Assembly: GCA_020696915.1 (NCBI GenBank)
Contig: JAJFMR010000192.1
Span: 1 to 6,075, forward strand
Origin: Rhizobiaceae bacterium
GTDB lineage: Bacteria > Pseudomonadota > Alphaproteobacteria > Rhizobiales > Rhizobiaceae
DNA length: 6,075 nucleotides
Direction of reading: 5' to 3'
Positions 1-5,491 of this stretch are shown in pieces. Position 1 is the stretch's first letter. Every line of letters starts with the position of its first letter. The notes below the pieces were generated by a model. That model saw nothing but the letters and a program-made list of their open reading frames with translations. It was not told the origin of the DNA and ran no database searches. The position numbers were made by a program, and so were the translations under genes.

Positions 1-528
1 GTCGCGCAACGCATGCACGTCACCGTTGTCGCACGCATGAACGAAGAAGACGCGGCGGTCGCTTTCGGTCACCAGCGCGTGCAGCATCGAGACGAGCGGG
101 GTCAGGCCGACGCCGCCGCCAAGCAGCACGACCGGCCTCGTGCTCGCGCGGTCGAGAACGAAGTCGCCGCGCGGCCCTTCGGCAGCCAGCACGTCGCCGA
201 CCTCGATCCTGTCGTGCAGGTGGCATGAACCCAGTCCATCCGCGAGACCCGGCCCGGGTGCTGCTTCCCGCTTCACCGATATCCGATAGCGGCCGCTTGG
301 GGCCGGCGGGCACGAAACGCTGTAATTCCGCAGCACGAATCCCTGCTCGCCCGGTACGGGGATGCGGAACACGAGGAACTGTCCCGGCTGGAAGTCGCGC
401 CAGCCGCCTGGCTCCACGGGCTCCAGGTAAAACGAGGTGATGATGCTGCTCTCGCGAACCTTCGCGACCACCTTCAGGTCGCGAAACCCGCTTTTTCGCG
501 TCGCGTCCGGTGCGAAAAACGCATTCAT
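1..528 (-). CDS. Ferredoxin-NAD(P)H reductase-type electron-transfer subunit of the Rieske oxygenase (partial, 3' end off the window)
   Basis: The first 176 residues of a flavin reductase are visible; the frame stays open to the left edge. It should pass electrons from NAD(P)H through flavin to the adjacent Rieske oxygenase in the cytoplasm. The N-terminal FAD-binding barrel shows FQPGQFL (about 45-51), the flavin motif RNYSVS (67-72) and ISVKRE (about 83-88), a form common in flavohaemoprotein-like reductases. The NAD(P)-binding domain begins with VVLLGGGVGLTP (133-144), the glycine-rich loop. A C-terminal 2Fe-2S ferredoxin domain, usual for partners of VanA-type oxygenases, would lie outside the window and cannot be confirmed. 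The start is the ATG at 528-526, whose last two bases form the TGA of the oxygenase (ATGA, 4-base overlap), indicating translational coupling. The ATG at 524-522 is in another frame and soon hits a stop. The general class is sure; the natural electron acceptor is inferred from the neighbour. Confidence 0.9.
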   Translation of the reverse strand, partial: MNAFFAPDATRKSGFRDLKVVAKVRESSIITSFYLEPVEPGGWRDFQPGQFLVFRIPVPGEQGFVLRNYSVSCPPAPSGRYRISVKREAAPGPGLADGLGSCHLHDRIEVGDVLAAEGPRGDFVLDRASTRPVVLLGGGVGLTPLVSMLHALVTESDRRVFFVHACDNGDVHALRD

Positions 529-1565
529 TCCGCCGCAGCCAGCTGCTGGCTCTCGCCGGCGATCATGTTCGCCAGATTGCGACGGAAACGCAGCGGCCCG
601 ACGTCGATTTTGAGGTCGAGGTTGGGTGTCCGCTTGTTCGCCATGCCCTTGTGGACGGCGTTGAGCACGGCACGATCCTCGTCGAACGCGCCGCGGACGG
701 AGGCTGCGAACTGGCGTGACACGTCTTCGTCATCAGGCGCGAAATTGCGCATCTGGAACCAGTAATACTTGGTCTGGTTCTCGTCGACCGGCGTCATGAA
801 ATTATAGCTGTCCATGAGGAATACATCCTCATGGTAGGGTTTCCCCTCGCCGCCGGTGCCCGCCGGCACGAAGATCGCCTTGATGATGGCATTGCTCGGA
901 TAGCGCACCTCATAGTGCTGCTTGCGGTCGCAATTGCCGGAGAATTTCAGAAACGGTTTGTAGAACGGGGCCGGTTCGACGTCGATCATCCAGCGCCAGA
1001 CGGTGACGCCGTTTTCCCCGACGGTCGTCTCGAGCGGCATCCCTTCGATCGCCGCCACGCCGCCGAACGAGGATTGATGAACCCATGAAACGTGGGAAGG
1101 GTCGAGAAGATTGTCGGTCATGTAGAGATAGTTGCAATCCAGCGTCATCGACTCGCCCTGGTTGACGCCCCAGGAGGGATCGCCCCAATGCTCGACCTGG
1201 AAGATCTTCGACGCGTCAGCCTTTTCGGCGTCCCCCATCCAGATCCAGATCAGGCCGTAACGCACCTCGAGCGGATAGGACCGGACACGCGCCACATGCG
1301 GTATCTTCTCCGCGCCGGGCACGCGCGTGCAGGTACCGGTACAATCGAAGGTCAGCCCGTGATAGCCGCATTCGACGTCGTCGCCCTTGATGCGCCCCAT
1401 CGACAGCGGCAGCTTGCGGTGCGGGCAGGCGTCCTCGAGGGCCGCCGGCCCTCCGTCCTGCTTGCGATAGAGAACGATCCCCTCGCCGAGGATCTGGACG
1501 GGCTTCAATTCGCGGCCGACCTCATGGTCCCACGCGGCGACGTACCAGGCGTTTCTCAGAAACAT
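525..1565 (-). CDS. VanA-type Rieske non-haem iron oxygenase, alpha subunit
   Basis: A 346-residue oxygenase, the normal length for the vanillate O-demethylase/toluenesulfonate monooxygenase group. It uses O2 and electrons from the downstream reductase to hydroxylate or oxidatively demethylate a small, usually aromatic or heterocyclic, acid. The N-terminus MFLRNAWYVAAW is typical of the family. The Rieske 2Fe-2S ligands are C47-x-H49 and C66-x2-H69. The mononuclear iron site is NLLDPSHVSWVH (152-163), with H158 and H163 as ligands and D155 as the likely bridging acid; the third, acidic ligand probably lies in FDEDRAVL (294-301). The frame continues upstream to 1754, but I chose the ATG at 1565-1563: it has GGAG eight bases upstream, gives the family N-terminus, and avoids overlapping the divergent lysR gene. 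The substrate cannot be read from the sequence. Linkage to a urocanase operon allows a methylated or substituted imidazole acid, but this is inference only. Confidence 0.93.
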   Translation of the reverse strand: MFLRNAWYVAAWDHEVGRELKPVQILGEGIVLYRKQDGGPAALEDACPHRKLPLSMGRIKGDDVECGYHGLTFDCTGTCTRVPGAEKIPHVARVRSYPLEVRYGLIWIWMGDAEKADASKIFQVEHWGDPSWGVNQGESMTLDCNYLYMTDNLLDPSHVSWVHQSSFGGVAAIEGMPLETTVGENGVTVWRWMIDVEPAPFYKPFLKFSGNCDRKQHYEVRYPSNAIIKAIFVPAGTGGEGKPYHEDVFLMDSYNFMTPVDENQTKYYWFQMRNFAPDDEDVSRQFAASVRGAFDEDRAVLNAVHKGMANKRTPNLDLKIDVGPLRFRRNLANMIAGESQQLAAAE

Positions 1566-1573
1566 TCGCTTCG

Positions 1574-1577
1574 CTCC
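1574..1577 (-). promoter_or_regulatory. Ribosome binding site of the Rieske oxygenase gene
   Basis: GGAG on the minus strand, eight bases before the ATG at 1565-1563. It decides the start over the open frame that extends a further 63 codons into the divergent regulator gene. Confidence 0.7.
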
Positions 1578-1629
1578 ATGCAGGTCCTTGAAGCTACCGC
1601 AACCCCGTTGGCACGAGAATGGAGTCCTG

Positions 1630-1657
1630 TTGCAAAATACATTAGAAAAACTAAATT
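1630..1657 (+). promoter_or_regulatory. Candidate promoter for the LysR-type regulator gene, overlapping the divergent promoter
   Basis: TTGCAA (1630-1635, 4 of 6 to TTGACA), a 16-base spacer and TAAATT (1652-1657, 4 of 6 to TATAAT) would start transcription near 1664, about 20 bases before the regulator's ATG. It overlaps the oppositely directed promoter almost completely, so the two could not easily fire together and the shared dyad could control both. Moderate support only. Confidence 0.4.
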
Positions 1658-1662
1658 GGTAA
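1634..1662 (-). promoter_or_regulatory. Candidate sigma70-type promoter for the Rieske oxygenase operon
   Basis: On the minus strand TTACCA (1662-1657, 4 of 6 matches to TTGACA) is followed after exactly 17 bases by TATTTT (1639-1634, 4 of 6 to TATAAT). Transcription would start near 1627, giving a leader of about 60 bases. The spacer contains the TTAG-N5-CTAA dyad, so a bound regulator would sit directly between the two elements. The match is moderate and comes from reading by eye; it lies in the only AT-rich patch of the region. Confidence 0.45.
1642..1654. promoter_or_regulatory. Candidate LysR-type operator, TTAG-N5-CTAA (T-N11-A)
   Basis: A perfect 4-base inverted repeat, TTAG and CTAA, separated by five A residues, making a 13-base T-N11-A box of the kind LysR-family proteins bind. 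Including the flanking base, the minus strand reads CTAAT (1645-1641), the core reported for the E. coli regulator GcvA; the regulator encoded next door is GcvA-like. It lies between the -35 and -10 elements proposed for the oxygenase operon. The match to family knowledge is good, but binding itself is inferred. Confidence 0.6.
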
Positions 1663-1672
1663 GCCTGACCAA
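1656..1672. repeat. Second dyad in the divergent region, TTGGT-N7-ACCAA
   Basis: A perfect 5-base inverted repeat with a 7-base centre, whose centre is 16 bases from the centre of the TTAG-N5-CTAA dyad. LysR tetramers usually contact two nearby sites, so this could be the second one, although the half-site sequence differs. It could also be chance: 5-base arms are short. Confidence 0.3.
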
Positions 1673-1686
1673 AGCTGGAGGCGCGG

Positions 1687-2613
1687 ATGACGAAACTGCC
1701 GCCGTTGCGCGCGATCCAGGCATTCGAGGCCGTTGGCCGGCTTGGCAGCGTCAACGACGCGGCCGACGAGCTCGGTGTGTCGCAGGGCGCCGTCAGCCAG
1801 CAGTTGCGAAGGGTCGACGAAGCGCTGGGCGTGCGGCTCCTGGAGCGTCGCGGCAGAAACCTGGAGCTGACGACCTGGGGACGGCTTTACTACGCCAGGA
1901 TTGCCGCCGGCTTCGAGGACCTCAGGAGCGCCCAGGAGGTGCTGGCGGCCGCCCGGCTGAACAGCAGCCTGGTGGTAAGCTGCCTCCCGTCGCTCGCCAT
2001 CAAATGGGTCGGTCCGCAACTCCTCGACTGGCAGATCGCGCATTCCGACGCCAATATCCGTCTGATCGGAACGGAAACAGAGCCGCGCCTTCAGGATGAC
2101 GGAACGGATTTTCGCGTCTCCTACGGCGACAAACAGCGAGAGTTCGAGCACTATGCCGAGATGTTCACCGACTGGGTGACACCGGCTTGCGCCCCTCTCA
2201 TGCTGGCGCGGCATACGCTTCGCGAACCGGCCGACATCCTTCGCGTGCCCCTCCTCGGCATAGAATGGGACCGAGGCCACCGCTCACCGCCGACCTGGAA
2301 GGATTGGGCGGCGAAAATCGGCGCCTCCTATCGGGGAGCGACCGGAGAGGTGGTTTTTTCCCTGTCGAGCGCGGCCATCGACGCGGCCGTCAACGGACGC
2401 GGGTTTGTGCTGGCGCAAATGGCGATGATCGCCGACGAAGTCGCCTCCGGGCGCCTGGTGACGCCGTTCGACATCAGGATCAGGATGCCGGACGCGTATT
2501 TCCTGGCCTGGGACCGCGCGGCGCTCGACAAACCCTACGGGGCCATGTTCCGTTCCTGGCTGTTGTCGGTCTCGAAAAAGCAGGCCGTTCTTTCCGCGCC
2601 GCCCGCCGGATAG
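1687..2613 (+). CDS. LysR-type transcriptional regulator, GcvA-like
   Basis: A 308-residue LysR-family regulator, normal length. The N-terminal winged helix-turn-helix covers about residues 6-65, with the recognition region SVNDAADELGVSQGAVSQQL (21-40) and the following LGVRLLERRGRNLELTTWG. The C-terminal effector-binding domain runs from about residue 90; features such as DFRVSYG and the final FRSWLLSVS resemble GcvA-type members. The start is well supported by TGGAGG at 1676-1681, close before the ATG. It is divergent from the Rieske oxygenase operon, the usual LysR arrangement, so that operon is the most likely target; the protein probably also controls its own gene through the shared operator. 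Its stop codon abuts the stop of the convergent hutD gene with no base between. The effector is unknown: an imidazole-type acid or other oxygenase substrate is a guess from context. Confidence 0.93.
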   Translation: MTKLPPLRAIQAFEAVGRLGSVNDAADELGVSQGAVSQQLRRVDEALGVRLLERRGRNLELTTWGRLYYARIAAGFEDLRSAQEVLAAARLNSSLVVSCLPSLAIKWVGPQLLDWQIAHSDANIRLIGTETEPRLQDDGTDFRVSYGDKQREFEHYAEMFTDWVTPACAPLMLARHTLREPADILRVPLLGIEWDRGHRSPPTWKDWAAKIGASYRGATGEVVFSLSSAAIDAAVNGRGFVLAQMAMIADEVASGRLVTPFDIRIRMPDAYFLAWDRAALDKPYGAMFRSWLLSVSKKQAVLSAPPAG

Positions 2614-2624
2614 TCACGCCGGCG
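2604..2624. terminator. GC-rich hairpin across the convergent lysR and hutD stop codons
   Basis: CGCCGG (2604-2609) and CCGGCG (2619-2624) form a perfect 6-base stem around a 9-base loop. The loop contains the TAG of lysR (2611-2613) and, on the other strand, the TGA of hutD (2616-2614). As the only structure at the junction it could slow or end transcription in both directions. No clear T-run follows on either strand, so it is not a textbook intrinsic terminator and the stem is short. Confidence 0.3.
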
Positions 2625-3195
2625 CATCGATTTCCACCAGAAACAGGACCGGCGAGATCTTGGGAGCTATCCGCCATGAGCCAGATACGTTTATGTCCAG
2701 AAGGGCATCGTGTGCCGCCAGTCGGCGGACGGCCCCTTCCGCTTCGATCTCGGCGCATCCCTCGCTGCAGAACAGCAGGACGGCCGCGGCATCGACCGTC
2801 CGTTCGACCGCCTCGCATGGGCGAAGGCAGCGGAGGCTGTGCCGCGCGCGGCCGCGGCGCGTCATGACGTTGAGGTCGGTGATCGGCCCGTCGACGAGCC
2901 TTGCCTCGACGCCGACGTCGGCGGCAAAGGCAAACGGTTCCGAAGACGTTGTCAGCTCGACCGGCGTCCCGCCGCCGATCTCCAGCCGGATGCCGTTCCC
3001 GTCGAGCACTGCGAGCGTCCGTTCTACGCCCGGAAATGCCGAGAACGGGCCGTCGGCGGCAACGCGCGCCATGCTGACGCGCCAGTCGAATTCGTCGAGA
3101 CTGCTGCCGGCCGGGTGGACCGCAATCTCGACCGTTTCGCCGCCGCCGTTCTTCCAGGGCATCCGGCGGTAATCGGCCGAGCGCAGGATCCGCAT
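2614..3195 (-). CDS. hutD: HutD/Ves family protein, cupin-type accessory regulator of histidine (urocanate) utilization
   Basis: A 193-residue HutD-family protein, full length. Diagnostic motifs are MPWKNGGGET (12-21), DEFDWRVSMARVAADGPFSA (34-53), FPGVERTLAVLDG (54-66) and DGPITDLNVMTRRG (102-115). The family folds as a double cupin. In Pseudomonas, HutD limits the activity of the hut genes, probably by sensing a pathway intermediate, and no catalytic reaction is firmly established. Its ATG directly follows the TAG of the acyl-CoA dehydrogenase gene (TAGATG), with no strong Shine-Dalgarno sequence visible, so translation is probably coupled. It is the last gene of the hutU operon and meets lysR tail to tail. 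Its presence supports the view that the operon handles urocanate or a close relative rather than an unrelated acid. The family call is firm; the sensing role is carried over from Pseudomonas. Confidence 0.92.
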   Translation of the reverse strand: MRILRSADYRRMPWKNGGGETVEIAVHPAGSSLDEFDWRVSMARVAADGPFSAFPGVERTLAVLDGNGIRLEIGGGTPVELTTSSEPFAFAADVGVEARLVDGPITDLNVMTRRGRARHSLRCLRPCEAVERTVDAAAVLLFCSEGCAEIEAEGAVRRLAAHDALLDINVSGSWRIAPKISPVLFLVEIDAPA

Positions 3196-4323
3196 CTAGC
3201 CCAGCACGGCGCGGGCAATGATGTTGCGCTGGATCTCGGACGACCCTTCATAGATACGGAAGATGCGCGCATCGCGGGCATAGCGTTCCAGTGGCAGATC
3301 GCGCGTATAGCCATATCCGCCATGTATCTGGATCGCCTTGTCGGTGACGCGCCCTGCCATTTCGGAGGCGAACAGCTTCGCCATCGAGGCCTCACGCGAA
3401 AAGCGCTCGCCCGCTTCGCGCTTGCGGGCGGCCGCCATGCCGAGAAGCCGCGACGCCTCGATGTCGGTCGCCATGTCCGCGAGCATCCATTGCAGGCCCT
3501 GAAAGCCGGCGAGCGGCGTCCCGCCGACGCGGCGCTGCCGGGCCCATCCGGTCGCTGCCGCGAACGCCGCTTCGGCGATGCCGACTGCACATGCGGCGAT
3601 CTCGACGCGGCCGGCGTCGAGGACTTTCAGCGCCGTGCGGAACCCAGAGCCCTCGGATCCCAGCCGGTTCTCTTCCGGCACCAGGCAGTCGATCGAGACC
3701 TCGAACACGTGACCGCCGCGCAGCCCCATCGTGCGTTCGGGGGCGCCGATGCGCACACCGCCGGCGCGAGGATCGACGACGAAGGCGGAAATTCCCCGGG
3801 CACCCGCAGCCGGATCGGTTTTGGCATAGACGACGATGAAGTCTGCTTCGCCGGCGTTTGAAATGAAATGCTTCGTTCCGGTGATTCGGTAACCGGCATC
3901 CGCTCGCACGGCGCGGGTCGTCATATCGGCGGGATTGGAGCCCGCGCCCGGTTCGGTCAGCGCGAAGGCGCCCAGGCTGGTGCCGGCCGCACCGGCCAGA
4001 TAGCGGTTACGCTGTGCATCGTCGCCGCCATGAAGGATCGAGTCCGTCGCCAGCCAGTGGGCCGTAATCATCGAGCCCGTCGAGCCGCAGGCGCCGGCAA
4101 TCAGCGCCACCGCATCGAACAGGGCGGTCGGACGCAGACCGAGACCGCCATAGGCTTCCGGAATGTTCAGGCCCATCAGCCCCATTTCCGCAAGGCTGTC
4201 CAGATGGCACGTCGCCGAGCGGCCGGTTTCGTCGATCCCGGCGGCGGCCGGCGCGAGCACCTCGCCGGAGTAGCGGCGGACCGCCTCGAGAACAGCGGCC
4301 TCGTCTTCGCCGTGGCTTGTCAT
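3196..4323 (-). CDS. Acyl-CoA dehydrogenase (FAD-dependent)
   Basis: A 375-residue acyl-CoA dehydrogenase, typical length, expected to be a cytoplasmic flavoprotein that introduces a 2,3-trans double bond into an acyl-CoA and passes electrons to electron-transfer flavoprotein. Visible motifs are ALTEPGAGSN (121-130, flavin and substrate contact; the usual last residue is Asp), GTKHFISNAGEADF (149-162), QIHGGYGYTRDLPLERYARD (332-351) and IYEGSSEIQRNIIAR (357-371), in which E359 is the expected catalytic base. The frame is open to 4497, but the ATG at 4323-4321 is preferred because it gives the family length, follows the CoA-transferase stop after one base, and has GGAG nine bases upstream. Between a CaiB-type transferase and hutD, and downstream of urocanase, it may oxidise dihydrourocanoyl-CoA to urocanoyl-CoA. 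That substrate is inferred; the sequence alone only supports a short-chain or branched/aromatic acyl-CoA dehydrogenase. Confidence 0.93.
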   Translation of the reverse strand: MTSHGEDEAAVLEAVRRYSGEVLAPAAAGIDETGRSATCHLDSLAEMGLMGLNIPEAYGGLGLRPTALFDAVALIAGACGSTGSMITAHWLATDSILHGGDDAQRNRYLAGAAGTSLGAFALTEPGAGSNPADMTTRAVRADAGYRITGTKHFISNAGEADFIVVYAKTDPAAGARGISAFVVDPRAGGVRIGAPERTMGLRGGHVFEVSIDCLVPEENRLGSEGSGFRTALKVLDAGRVEIAACAVGIAEAAFAAATGWARQRRVGGTPLAGFQGLQWMLADMATDIEASRLLGMAAARKREAGERFSREASMAKLFASEMAGRVTDKAIQIHGGYGYTRDLPLERYARDARIFRIYEGSSEIQRNIIARAVLG

Positions 4324-4324
4324 G

Positions 4325-5491
4325 TCAATGCGCTCCACCGAGTTCGGCGAGTATCTCGTGCCGATGCGCATCGAGCGACGGCGCCGGCGCAATCCCGCCG
4401 CGTGCGACGCCACCGAAGTGAGCCGGCTGTTCGGGCACGCGCAAGGTGCCGAGCAGGGGATGCCGGGTTTCCTGCAGCAGGCCACGCTGTTCGGCATGCG
4501 GCGACGTCAGGGCTTCCGCCATGTCCTGGATCTCGGCGGCCGGCACCCCCGCGCCAACCAGGGCTGCCACCGCTTCCGACGCGCCGAGCGCCGACGACCA
4601 TGCTTCGATAGCGGCCCTCAGCACTGCCTCGCCGGCCAGCCGCCCGGCATCGGTCGCGAAGCGCTCGTCATGGGCGAGCTCCGGCCTTCCGATGCACCCG
4701 GCCAGCGTGGCGAACAGCTTGTTGTTGAGCACGGCCAGGACGAACATCCCGTCGCGTGCCCGGAAGGCGCCGAACGGGGCAGACAGCGCATGCCGGTTGC
4801 CGACGCGCCGAGGCGCCTCGCCCGAGGCGAGATAGCGCGCGACGACGAGCGGCTGGACGGCGACCATCGCGTCGAGCATCGCCAGATCGACATGCCGGCC
4901 AATCCCTGTGCGCTGCCGTTCGAGCAGGGCCGCCAGGATAGACCATGAGCCGAACAGCCCGGCTACGACGTCGGCGATGGATTCACCGACCAGCATCGGC
5001 GGGCCGTCGGGCGCGCCGGTGACGGACATGATGCCGCTCATTGCCTGCAGGATGATGTCATAGGCCGGCCGGGCCGCCAGGGCACCGTCCTGGCCGAAGC
5101 CCGAGATCGACGCATAGACGAGCTTCGGATTGATCCGCGACAGGTCCTTCCAGCCGATCGCCAGCCTGTCCGCGACGCCGGGGCGAAAATTTTCCACCAC
5201 CACATCCGACCGCGCCGCCAGTGCCTGCGCAATGGCCAGATCCTCGGGTCTACCCAGATCCAGCGCGATGCTGCGCTTGCCCCTGTTGACGCTGAGAAAC
5301 AGGGCGCTCTCGCCGTCGACGAAGGGCCCGACGTGACGGTAGTCGTCGCCGGCCGGCGGCTCCACCTTGATCACGTCCGCGCCGAGATCGGCAAGCAGCG
5401 CGGTGCAATAGGGACCAGCCAGGACGCGGCTGAAATCGAGCACGCGCACGCCGGTCAGCGGGCGCGCCGAAGCGGATGCTCCCGCACTCAT
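4325..5491 (-). CDS. CaiB/BaiF family class III CoA-transferase
   Basis: A 388-residue class III CoA-transferase, usual length (about 380-430). These enzymes move CoA between carboxylic acids through an aspartyl-CoA intermediate. Motifs: GVRVLDFSRVLAGPYCTALL (14-33), LADLGADVIKVEPP (33-46), NRGKRSIALDL (69-79), VVVENFRPGVADRL (97-110), and RPAYDIILQAMSG (141-153) with D145 as the probable catalytic Asp. Later GIGRHVDLAMLDAMV is also typical. The frame is open to 5596, but the ATG at 5491-5489 overlaps the hutU stop as ATGA and gives the family N-terminus. It is followed after one base by the acyl-CoA dehydrogenase. The pairing parallels carnitine CaiB/CaiA, where the transferase recycles CoA from the unsaturated product to the incoming acid. 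Here the acids could be imidazole-4-propionate and urocanate, an inference from hutU and hutD on either side. Confidence 0.92.
   Translation of the reverse strand: MSAGASASARPLTGVRVLDFSRVLAGPYCTALLADLGADVIKVEPPAGDDYRHVGPFVDGESALFLSVNRGKRSIALDLGRPEDLAIAQALAARSDVVVENFRPGVADRLAIGWKDLSRINPKLVYASISGFGQDGALAARPAYDIILQAMSGIMSVTGAPDGPPMLVGESIADVVAGLFGSWSILAALLERQRTGIGRHVDLAMLDAMVAVQPLVVARYLASGEAPRRVGNRHALSAPFGAFRARDGMFVLAVLNNKLFATLAGCIGRPELAHDERFATDAGRLAGEAVLRAAIEAWSSALGASEAVAALVGAGVPAAEIQDMAEALTSPHAEQRGLLQETRHPLLGTLRVPEQPAHFGGVARGGIAPAPSLDAHRHEILAELGGAH
4333..4336 (-). promoter_or_regulatory. Ribosome binding site of the acyl-CoA dehydrogenase gene, inside the CoA-transferase 3' end
   Basis: GGAG on the minus strand, nine bases before the ATG at 4323-4321. 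It lies inside the last codons of the CoA-transferase gene and supports this start over ATGs further upstream in the same frame. Confidence 0.55.

Noticed and set aside
1566..1754. N-terminal extension of the Rieske oxygenase by 63 residues to an ATG at 1754
   Set aside because: The extension overlaps the divergent lysR gene and both promoters, lacks similarity to the family, and the MFLRNAWYVAAW start with GGAG upstream is the expected N-terminus.
1092..2099. A 335-codon plus-strand open frame spanning the oxygenase 5' half, the intergenic region and the start of lysR
   Set aside because: It crosses the promoter region and two real genes in the wrong frames, has no family motifs, and the lysR frame with its own ribosome binding site explains this stretch.
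2710..3861. A 383-codon open frame on the plus strand, opposite hutD and the acyl-CoA dehydrogenase
   Set aside because: It is antisense to two genes with clear family motifs, is rich in Arg, Ala and Asp as GC-rich shadow frames are, and shows no recognisable domain.
4324..4497. N-terminal extension of the acyl-CoA dehydrogenase to 4497
   Set aside because: It would overlap the C-terminal coding part of the CoA-transferase by over 170 bases and add residues not typical of the family; the ATG at 4323 has spacing and a ribosome binding site that fit.
3868..4611. A 247-codon plus-strand open frame across the acyl-CoA dehydrogenase/CoA-transferase junction
   Set aside because: Antisense shadow of two well-supported genes; composition is Arg/Ala-rich and no domain is visible.
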